This document shows positions 1 through 7,393 of a stretch of DNA of 64,000 nt, one piece after another (position 1 is the stretch's first letter; every line of letters begins with the position of its first letter). Origin of the DNA: Candidatus Hydrogenedentota bacterium (GTDB lineage Bacteria; Hydrogenedentota; Hydrogenedentia; Hydrogenedentales; JAEUWI01); the NCBI GenBank assembly GCA_016182605.1, contig JACPGE010000055.1, positions 1 through 64,000 of the forward strand, given 5' to 3'. The notes beneath the pieces are model-generated. The model was not told the origin of the DNA and searched no databases. It worked only from the letters and a program-made list of their open reading frames with translations. The translations under genes were made by a program, and so were the position numbers.

Positions 1-3000
1 ACCTTGAGTTTGAAATCGTGGTGAATGTGCCGTGGTCCGCGCCCGAAGAATTCACTATCATTGGCGAATCCGAATGCCGCACCAGCGAAGGCATGAAACG
101 GAGTAGCACGTACCTCTACCTCACCGGCGATTCGGAGAACGAGTGCGCCACGGTGCCCACCCAAGTTCTGCCCCTCGCCATTGGCAACATCTCGAACGTA
201 ACCGGCTCCATGGCCGCGGGCGTAGCACCCGCCTGCGCGGGCCCCAAGCCGGGCATGCACGCTGGCGACTACTGCCCAGCCGATTTCAAATTCCGGCATA
301 CCGAAATGCTGCGCATGATCGAACTTCACGGCGACACCCCGGGCGGCGCACTTTACCACTGCGATGGCTCCACGGACGACGGATACGCGCCAGGCGCGGG
401 CGCGGCCAATTGCGCCTTTCATAGCCTGGACTTTGCCCACGACGCCATACCGCGGGACTGGCGGATCGACGACGTGGAACTCAACCGCGCAATTGAATTG
501 TATCAGGCGAACGGGTACATTGCATCGCAGGCATCGCTCGATGGCTGGGCGCCGAATCTGGGGCCAGAAGCGTTGGTGTTACAGGCCGGAGATTCGATTG
601 CTGGCCATAGAATCAGTCGTATATATCCGACGACAGAAATCGGGGACTATCTGCCTCGGGCATACTACGGCGCAAAGTTTGAGCCAATAGACCAGATATG
701 GTCCGGCGCCGGCCAAGGCGCATACTTGAATCCCTCCACAGAAACGATCGGGTTCATTGATGATTACATTGCTGCACTGCCCGGCTATCCGCCAGCGATG
801 AGCATGCTGTATTTTGGCTCTGGAGTAAACAGTTTTCAATTTGACACCAATAACCTCCCCGCAGGCGTGACTGACGACATGGATTTATACGTCCGCAAAC
901 TGGAGACCGAATTATTAGATGATGGATCGGCTTTCCTTCCGCAGATAGCGGTCGGTTTCGCCGGCGCGATGCGCAATTGCGCATTGGATGAAGTACAGCG
1001 GGTCGTCGTGCCAGAGGGAGTTTTGTTCAAATATTGCCTCGGTAGCTTCTGTACGGATCCAGTGTCCAGCGATGGCACGGCCCAGGATCATGAAGATGTG
1101 TTGGAACGGCATCGCAATCTCAAATGGATCACCGACCCTATCGAAGTCACAAAGTCACCCTCGTCGTCGCCCCCTACATTTGAAATACGATTCAAAGACT
1201 TGAACGTCAATTTGCTCGAGGTTGTATCGGCGAATCCTGGGGAAGTGGGAGCGGCCATCCCGGGCGCCAGCGTTACCGTTCTGCAAGAAGGCCGCCGCGA
1301 AAGGGTAAACATCGACATACCCATGTCCTTGACGGATTCCGACTTGCTAAGCATAAACCTGGATCCGGAGAAGGTCGAGGCCAGCATCCAGAACCTGATC
1401 CAAGCCCTTCAAAACGTAGGGCGGCCTTTCTTCCTGCGGCTGGGCTTCGAGGCGAATGGGCTTCACAATCAGTTTTGCCCGGAATATTTCCGGTCAACCT
1501 ATCAAAAGATTGTCACCGAGTTGCGGAAGCAAGAACACGGCCTCGAATTCGCCTCCGTTTGGCACGTTACCACCGGTTATGGCTTTGATTTTGAACCTTT
1601 CTATCCCGGAGACGAGTTTGTGGATTGGATGGGCGTGTCAATTTTCTTCAATGGGGACATTCAGCCCGGTGGATCGAAGTACAATAATTTGCTGGACCTC
1701 CTGACCTTTGCGGAGAGCCACCTGAAACCGGTCATGATCTGCGAATCCGCGCCAATTGACTACGGCGTCGATGTCTACGAGTTTCCATGCCCGCCAACCG
1801 GGCAGATTTGCGACGCCAATGGAGAGAATTGTGCTCCTTGCGAGGATGGTTTTTACTGTTACCCGACGGGCTTGTGCGTAGAATTGCCCGCAGCGGAAGC
1901 CAATGATGGCTTCGCCCTGCCCAGCGACACGGCGGCCGGGCAGCGGGCATGGGACGCCTGGTTTGGCCCTTACTTTAACCTGATTAAGAACCACCCAGGC
2001 ATCAAGGCCTTCTCCTACATCAATGCAGATTTCAAACCCAAGAAAACGCCCTACGTTCCATGGAAAAAGGACTGCCAACTGGCAAAGAACGAGTACGTTC
2101 GTCAGCATTTTCAACAGGAAATGGAGAATTGGATATTCCTACATGCAAAATATCATTATCCCCGCAAGGACTCGGTGCGCACATACATGACGGCTTTTCA
2201 GTCCAAGTTGAGCTATCCGGAGTTTGTGATCAGCACATTGAATCGCCCGAATGTCCTGCGCTTTACATCGACACATGAATTCATTCTCGGGGCAGAGAAT
2301 GCCGAAGTAGTAACGGGCGTCCAAGATTTCTCTGCGTTTGAGGAAGATACGAACTCCTGGCGCGTGTACACGCTTAGCCCCCAAGGTCCTGTTCTAATCG
2401 CGGCGCTGGATGATCAGACCGGGAATCTCTTGTTGGGGGGCGCGCTCCATGCGATGGGACCTGAAGACACCGAACCGCTAAATCTTGACCAAGTGCCGCT
2501 GGATTGGGTGCTCAAAGAGGTTATAAGAAACGAGTATGGATTTTACAATACGGTCCGATTCGCAGGCTTCACTGCCAGCGGCGACCTGTATGTCCGCGAA
2601 CGCTTCCTAACGTCGAAAAACGAGCGGCTGTGGGACGGAACACAGAGTCCCGGATTTATGTACTACGGTTTTCCGGATTATGAAATCATTGATGGTCCTG
2701 GTAGGTACTGCCCGTTGGGCACCGGGCCGACACTTGAGGAGCGCTGCAATTGCATTCTGGGTTCACCTTGGTGGAACCATGGCACTGGATTCATCTGCCA
2801 TACGATGAACTCCTCCGGAAATGCAATCGAAAAGGCGATGTATGATGTAACAAAAGTATTCGAGGAATTTTACAGTGGTTTGGATGTGCTAAGCGTTGAC
2901 CGTTTTGGCAATGTAGACTTGCCGATTGGGGCGGTGCTACAGGGGGGCATTGTTGCCGCATCGGCGACAGAGGAGCGCGTCTTGGTAGAATGTGGTGGCA

Positions 3001-3266
3001 TACCTAAAGCGAAACTACTGATTTACGACAACAATGGTACAATTAGTGCTGATCTCTGGCTGGCGGGGGAGGTGACCGTAGCGTCGAAGCCTTTTGGAGA
3101 GTTGGCAACTTGTGGTGTTGAGTTTGTGGACGAAGCTGCTCATGTGGTCGCTGTGCTGGACGCGCTTGGCAACTTGATGACTGAAGGGTTGGTGCGGGCA
3201 AGGGGTCAGTACCTGATGGATGTAAATAACTGGCCGTTGCCCATTGGTCCGAAGGAAGATCTATGA
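1..3266 (+). CDS. Secreted or surface protein with GH26-like TIM-barrel domain (5' partial)
   Basis: The reading frame is open to the left edge of the window, so the true start and any signal peptide lie outside it. Residues are numbered from the first in-frame GTG at 18. The centre looks like a GH26-type glycoside hydrolase barrel: FLRLGFEANG with E478 as candidate acid/base, then WHVTTGYGFDFEPFYPGDEFVDWMG, then KPVMICESAP with E576 as candidate nucleophile. A six-cysteine insert (about 591-620) directly follows the second catalytic strand and resembles a small disulfide-rich knob. The N-terminal ~380 residues and the C-terminal ~350 residues match nothing I recognise. The stop codon overlaps the start of the next gene (ATGA), so the two are probably co-translated. 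Substrate is unknown; a beta-mannan-type or other plant or algal polysaccharide is only a guess from the family. Confidence 0.75.
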   Translation, partial: LEFEIVVNVPWSAPEEFTIIGESECRTSEGMKRSSTYLYLTGDSENECATVPTQVLPLAIGNISNVTGSMAAGVAPACAGPKPGMHAGDYCPADFKFRHTEMLRMIELHGDTPGGALYHCDGSTDDGYAPGAGAANCAFHSLDFAHDAIPRDWRIDDVELNRAIELYQANGYIASQASLDGWAPNLGPEALVLQAGDSIAGHRISRIYPTTEIGDYLPRAYYGAKFEPIDQIWSGAGQGAYLNPSTETIGFIDDYIAALPGYPPAMSMLYFGSGVNSFQFDTNNLPAGVTDDMDLYVRKLETELLDDGSAFLPQIAVGFAGAMRNCALDEVQRVVVPEGVLFKYCLGSFCTDPVSSDGTAQDHEDVLERHRNLKWITDPIEVTKSPSSSPPTFEIRFKDLNVNLLEVVSANPGEVGAAIPGASVTVLQEGRRERVNIDIPMSLTDSDLLSINLDPEKVEASIQNLIQALQNVGRPFFLRLGFEANGLHNQFCPEYFRSTYQKIVTELRKQEHGLEFASVWHVTTGYGFDFEPFYPGDEFVDWMGVSIFFNGDIQPGGSKYNNLLDLLTFAESHLKPVMICESAPIDYGVDVYEFPCPPTGQICDANGENCAPCEDGFYCYPTGLCVELPAAEANDGFALPSDTAAGQRAWDAWFGPYFNLIKNHPGIKAFSYINADFKPKKTPYVPWKKDCQLAKNEYVRQHFQQEMENWIFLHAKYHYPRKDSVRTYMTAFQSKLSYPEFVISTLNRPNVLRFTSTHEFILGAENAEVVTGVQDFSAFEEDTNSWRVYTLSPQGPVLIAALDDQTGNLLLGGALHAMGPEDTEPLNLDQVPLDWVLKEVIRNEYGFYNTVRFAGFTASGDLYVRERFLTSKNERLWDGTQSPGFMYYGFPDYEIIDGPGRYCPLGTGPTLEERCNCILGSPWWNHGTGFICHTMNSSGNAIEKAMYDVTKVFEEFYSGLDVLSVDRFGNVDLPIGAVLQGGIVAASATEERVLVECGGIPKAKLLIYDNNGTISADLWLAGEVTVASKPFGELATCGVEFVDEAAHVVAVLDALGNLMTEGLVRARGQYLMDVNNWPLPIGPKEDL

Positions 3267-5131
3267 GATACTGTCTAACCGTGATCCTTGACTTGGTCCT
3301 CATGAGCAATTTTGCCTGTGCAGCGCAATTCTTCGTTCATGATAGAGACAATATCGGAGACGCCAACCCCGGGGACGGCGTGGCACGATCAGCCGATGGC
3401 AAGAGCACATTGCGTGCTGCAATCGAAGAAGCGAATGCCTTCCCGGGGGAAGACGAGATTATATTCTCGACCAGACTATTGGGCCCTCATGGCTCTTTCG
3501 GCGATACAATTAATTACCAAGACAACCTGATTACGGAAGATCTTGTCTTCCGTGTGGACGAACAGGTCTTTTCCTTGACGATATTCCATGGTCAGATCGA
3601 CTCCGGAAAACACCGCCTACTCACAGTTTCAGAAGGAGTAACTGTGCGCATGATAGGTCCGATAAGCATTCAAGACCATGCAGCTGATAAGGGTGGCGTT
3701 TTTTACGTGTTGCCCGGAGGTAAGCTGGAGCTATCGCTTTTGGATATCGTTGACAATCACGCAGAAACGGATGGGGGTGCGATCTACAACGAGGGCGGGA
3801 CGCTGGACATCAGTTCTACGATAAGGGATTGTACTGCTGGTAACAGAGGGGGTGCGATCTTTAATGTCAATGGCAACACTCTTACCGCTACATTGAGTAA
3901 GCAGGGTGACATTTCAAATTGTGTTGCGGGTCTAGCTGGTGGCGGCATTTACAATGCAGGTGGGAGTATTAAAATGATTGGAGGGCGGATTCGTGAATGC
4001 CGTTCTCTTGGAACCGGTGCGGCACTCTATACGGAATCAGGAACTATTGAACTCGAGAACACCTATATTTTCAAGAATATCACCTCTGGCAGTGGTGCAA
4101 TCGTAGTCGAAGGTGGAAGCTTCGCTGCCTACCAAAGCGGTTTCACGGACAATGCTGCGGGTGAATCCGGTGGTGCTCTGCAACTCTTGAGCGGCGGGGC
4201 GCGTTGTATTCAGAGCACGTTCTATCGGAATACTGCCGGGACAGCGGAGGGGAGCGAAGGGCAGGGCGGCGCGGTGCGCATTGCGCCCGGGGCAACGTTT
4301 ACCTTGGGGAATTCACTCTTTGCAGCCAACACGCTGGGTTCGGGCGGCCCATCGAACCTTTTCGGATCCTTGACGTCGCTTGGCGGCAATCTTGTGGCGG
4401 TGGCGGACGGGGTCAGTGGTCTTTCGGTCGAGAAGGACTACTATGGCAGTCTGGATACGCCGATAGAGCTTACCTTAACGAGCTTAAGGGTTACTGGCCA
4501 GGTGCCCCTGCTTCCGGGTGCAGAGAGTCCAGTCATCGATCGTGGCATCAGTGCGCTTACGGTTGCCGAGTTCCCCGGGGAGGGTGCGCCGGTTGGGGAC
4601 ATTCGCGGGGAGGCCTTCCCGCGCTTCCGCGGCATGAGCGTAGACATTGGCGCCGTCGAGGTACAGGAAGTCCCCGGCGAAGGCGAGGGAGAAGGCGAAG
4701 GTGAGGGTGAGGGAGAAGGCGAAGGTGAAGGAGAAGGAGAAGGAGAAGGAGAAGGAGAGGGTGAAGGCGAAGGTGAAGGCGAGGGTGAGGGCGAGGGTGA
4801 AGGTGAGGGAGAAGGAGAAGGTGAAGAGCCCGACGTGGACGCGGTCCGCGATTTGGCGGCAGCGTTTGACACGGCGGATCTGGATGCCGATGGCAGCCTG
4901 AGTTTTGCCGAGGCCCTGGCGGCGATGCCGTCCCTGAGCCAGCCACAATTCGAGACCCTCGACACCAACGGCGACAACGCCCTCAGCCCCGAAGAACTCG
5001 ACGCCTACATCGAAGCAAACACTCCCGGCGGCTGCTTCCACCACGCGCAGCAGACCCTCCAAAAACTCCTCGGCGACGCGCTGCTGCTCCTGCTCGCTTT
5101 GGGCGCTCTGGCAGGTAGAGTGCGGGTCTGA
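3263..5131 (+). CDS. Secreted beta-helix protein with Gly-Glu repeat linker, EF-hands and C-terminal anchor
   Basis: A signal peptide (about residues 1-20) is followed by a CSLREA-like start (STLRAAIEEANAF, about 48-60) and a right-handed parallel beta-helix. The helix shows repeated GGAIYN / GGAIFN / GGGIYN rungs typical of pectate-lyase-like and polymorphic outer membrane proteins. Residues 472-521 are 25 uninterrupted Gly-Glu pairs. After the linker come two EF-hand or dockerin-like loops (DLDADGSLSFAEA and DTNGDNALSPEEL). The protein ends with a GGC motif, a hydrophobic stretch (LLGDALLLLLALGAL) and a basic RVRV tail, which together look like a C-terminal sorting signal. The ATG overlaps the upstream stop codon. 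It is likely exported and held at the surface on a stiff acidic stalk. The helix has no clear catalytic residues, so it may be an adhesin rather than an enzyme. Confidence 0.85.
   Translation: MRYCLTVILDLVLMSNFACAAQFFVHDRDNIGDANPGDGVARSADGKSTLRAAIEEANAFPGEDEIIFSTRLLGPHGSFGDTINYQDNLITEDLVFRVDEQVFSLTIFHGQIDSGKHRLLTVSEGVTVRMIGPISIQDHAADKGGVFYVLPGGKLELSLLDIVDNHAETDGGAIYNEGGTLDISSTIRDCTAGNRGGAIFNVNGNTLTATLSKQGDISNCVAGLAGGGIYNAGGSIKMIGGRIRECRSLGTGAALYTESGTIELENTYIFKNITSGSGAIVVEGGSFAAYQSGFTDNAAGESGGALQLLSGGARCIQSTFYRNTAGTAEGSEGQGGAVRIAPGATFTLGNSLFAANTLGSGGPSNLFGSLTSLGGNLVAVADGVSGLSVEKDYYGSLDTPIELTLTSLRVTGQVPLLPGAESPVIDRGISALTVAEFPGEGAPVGDIRGEAFPRFRGMSVDIGAVEVQEVPGEGEGEGEGEGEGEGEGEGEGEGEGEGEGEGEGEGEGEGEGEGEGEGEGEEPDVDAVRDLAAAFDTADLDADGSLSFAEALAAMPSLSQPQFETLDTNGDNALSPEELDAYIEANTPGGCFHHAQQTLQKLLGDALLLLLALGALAGRVRV
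4676..4825 (+). repeat. 6-bp coding tandem repeat encoding (Gly-Glu)x25
   Basis: This is 150 bp of the degenerate hexamer GGNGAR, with the third codon positions varied (ggc/ggt/gga, gaa/gag). It encodes 25 Gly-Glu pairs inside the beta-helix protein. Because synonymous positions vary, selection on the peptide is more likely than a recent slippage expansion, though partial internal runs such as repeated ggagaa could still slip. Confidence 0.95.
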
Positions 5132-5190
5132 GTCTGGAGTCTGGAGGCGCTTCGCGTACCACGAACCACACGGAAAAGACGGAAGTCCAA

Positions 5191-5470
5191 GGGGGCTGTC
5201 CCCGGAACGTTAGCGTTCTTTGGGCCTCCGTTCGGAAGCGTTCTTTTCTCTTATTCGAGTGTCTTGGCGTTCATTCGTGGTCTTCTTGAAAGAATCCAAC
5301 CACGAATGAACACGAATGGGAGAGGGAAATCAAGGCCGAGTGCAACTCGGCGATCCCAGGAAGGGGACTCACGCCAAGACGCAAAGGCGCCAAGCCCGGG
5401 GACAGCCCCCTGCTCGTGTGGGCTGGTGCTACGGGGTTGGAGTTTGTGACGCCGGCAGGGACAGCCCCCT
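5191..5470. repeat. Intergenic cluster of short dispersed and inverted repeats
   Basis: The 5132-5709 gap has no convincing gene. It holds gggggctgtcccc at 5191-5203, its exact inverse ggggacagccccc at 5398-5410, and a third copy gggacagccccct at 5458-5470. There is also an 11-bp inverted repeat, ttcattcgtgg (5270-5280) with ccacgaatgaa (5300-5310), followed by a second cacgaatg. At 5371-5394 lies acgccaagacgcaaaggcg. Short motifs of the cacgaatgaacacgaatgg and gacgcaaaggcgcaaag type recur between genes in several environmental phyla, so this looks like a graveyard of interspersed repeats. Confidence 0.6.
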
Positions 5471-5634
5471 GGGTTTGAGGGCTACTTTGGAGTGGACTTC
5501 GTAGAATCGAACGTCAGCGCCTCCGGAGTATCAAGGCCTGGAGTTGTGGCTCGGGGCTTCAGCCGGAGACCGGTGCGTTCGGCGTTTCGACCAGGGGTTT
5601 TCAAGCGTCCACCGCTACGGACATCACCCTTGCC

Positions 5635-5664
5635 TTGACACTGCCGGGGAAAACACCCAATACT
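5635..5664 (+). promoter_or_regulatory. Candidate sigma70 promoter for the membrane glycosyltransferase
   Basis: A perfect TTGACA -35 at 5635-5640 is followed by an 18-bp spacer and AATACT at 5659-5664, which matches four of six -10 positions. It lies 45 bp upstream of the ATG at 5710. Confidence 0.45.
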
Positions 5665-5709
5665 TCGCATCCCGGCATTGGATAAGAGAAGGAGTTGCAC
5701 CGTTTTCCC

Positions 5710-7260
5710 ATGCAGCGCATATCCCGCGAAGAACGCATCGCCCTGATCGTATTGCTTGCCGCAAGCCTGTACCCGTTCGCCGTCGCCCTGCTCTATGTCC
5801 GCGGGCCCAACGACGACCCCCTCATCACACTGACTTACGCCAAAAGCCTCGCGCTGGGCAAGGGTTTTGTGTACAACGCGCCGCCCGCGACCCTGGGCAC
5901 GACAACGCCGCTCTCGGCATTTCTGCTCGCGTTACTTTTGAAAGTGCTCCCCTTCATCGATCCCGCGCGCATGCTGCTCCTCTTCTCGGCCTTTTTCTGG
6001 TCGGCAAGCGCATGGGTAATTTATCTCGGGCGCAAGGGACTGCGCCTGGGCCACTGGGAGGCCCTCACGGTGGCGCTCGCCATGCTCGCACGCGGAAACA
6101 CGAATACGCTTTACATGGAGGAGCGCTTCTTCTTTTGCATGCTTCTTCTCGCTATCGTGCTGGTGGCGGGCCGCTACGTTTTTTGGGGCGGCATCGCCAC
6201 CACCCTGCTCTTTCTCGTGCGGGGTGAAGGCGCGTTCCTCGCACCCCTCCTCGGCGTCTACCTCTTGGTGCAGTGGCGATCGCGCCCGGAGAGCGCGCCA
6301 TTGCCCATGCCGCAACGCCTCTTGCGCCCGGAAGTGCTCCGTTATATCGCTGGGGGTGCAGTCCTGCTCGCCGTGTGGCTCGTCTATGCCCAGATGACCT
6401 TTGGCGCCATCTTTCCGCTTACCATGAAAGCAAAAATATTGCAGGGCCGGATCATGCAAGGAGGGCTCTTCCTGGACTCTTGGCCGAAGTCCCTGTCGGG
6501 CCTGGAATTCTTGACGTGGGGAGGGGCCGCTTTCCTCTTCGTGGCCCTCGCCATTCCCGGCGTGGTCTTTGCCGTCTGGCGGCGCAGCCCGATCATGATC
6601 GTCCTCGTGTGGACCGCGGTTTTCATGGGGCTCTATGGCGCACTCCGGGTACCCTGGTACTGGTGGTACGCCGCGCCCATTGTGAATGCGCTCTATCTCT
6701 TTGCCGGACTGGGATTGGTGGCGCTGCTGCACGCCGGGATTCGTTGGAAGCCTTCGAAGCCAGGCCGCGCGCTCGCCGTTCTTGCCGTGGCCTTCTATCT
6801 CGTGGGCAGCGCGCTCCCTGGACTGGGCTTCGCGCGGGCACCGCTCACGGAAGCCAACGTGTTCTACCTCCGCTACCCGGCCTACAAGGCGGTCGCCACG
6901 TGGCTCACCGGGAACGCCCAACCGGAGGACGCCGTTGCCATTGCGGAGATCGGCCACCTCGGATTCTACAGCAATCAGCCCATTTTCGACTTTTATGGTC
7001 TGGTGACGCCCGCACAGTTGGAATCCCTGGAGCGGAAACGGCCCGCGGACGGCTTCTGGCTTGCCAAACCCCGGTTTTTTGTGAGTTTCCGGGACCGAAG
7101 CGACCTTCCCGCCGAAGCGGTCATTCACAGCCCGCAATTCGATGCGCATTATAAATTGGCCTACACCTATCCCTGTCCACAGCCTTGGGGGGAATGCCTG
7201 GTCTTTCAGCGTAAGGACGCGGCCACGCCCCAAGCCACCGCGCCCGAGGGTGCCCGCTGA
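5710..7260 (+). CDS. Polytopic membrane glycosyltransferase of the GT-C/GT39-like type
   Basis: The 516-residue protein is very hydrophobic, with about ten transmembrane segments and a soluble C-terminal domain of ~130 residues. The first extracytoplasmic loop carries the paired acidic residues typical of GT-C enzymes (PNDDPLITLTYAKSLALGKG, Asp35-Asp36), followed by the GFVYN...TTTPL pattern seen in mannosyl- or arabinosyltransferase-like proteins. Such enzymes transfer sugars from lipid-phosphate donors on the periplasmic face. A TTG at 5695 sits only one base after the AAGGAG ribosome site, so the ATG at 5710 is the better start. Acceptor and donor cannot be told from sequence. It appears monocistronic. 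Confidence 0.75.
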   Translation: MQRISREERIALIVLLAASLYPFAVALLYVRGPNDDPLITLTYAKSLALGKGFVYNAPPATLGTTTPLSAFLLALLLKVLPFIDPARMLLLFSAFFWSASAWVIYLGRKGLRLGHWEALTVALAMLARGNTNTLYMEERFFFCMLLLAIVLVAGRYVFWGGIATTLLFLVRGEGAFLAPLLGVYLLVQWRSRPESAPLPMPQRLLRPEVLRYIAGGAVLLAVWLVYAQMTFGAIFPLTMKAKILQGRIMQGGLFLDSWPKSLSGLEFLTWGGAAFLFVALAIPGVVFAVWRRSPIMIVLVWTAVFMGLYGALRVPWYWWYAAPIVNALYLFAGLGLVALLHAGIRWKPSKPGRALAVLAVAFYLVGSALPGLGFARAPLTEANVFYLRYPAYKAVATWLTGNAQPEDAVAIAEIGHLGFYSNQPIFDFYGLVTPAQLESLERKRPADGFWLAKPRFFVSFRDRSDLPAEAVIHSPQFDAHYKLAYTYPCPQPWGECLVFQRKDAATPQATAPEGAR

Positions 7261-7393
7261 GGCGCGCCGGCACCCGCTCATGCCCTTTCGCGCACTTGTA
7301 ATCCGGGCTGGACCTCCACTATTCTCTGTGTGCCCTATTTATTGAATTTCGAGTAGATATGGAATTTTGACGCCGCCACATTGAGGAGCTTTC

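Noticed and set aside
4441-5062. Minus-strand frames with Ser-Pro or Phe-Thr repeats
   Set aside because: Reverse reading of the Gly-Glu hexamer repeat; not independent genes.
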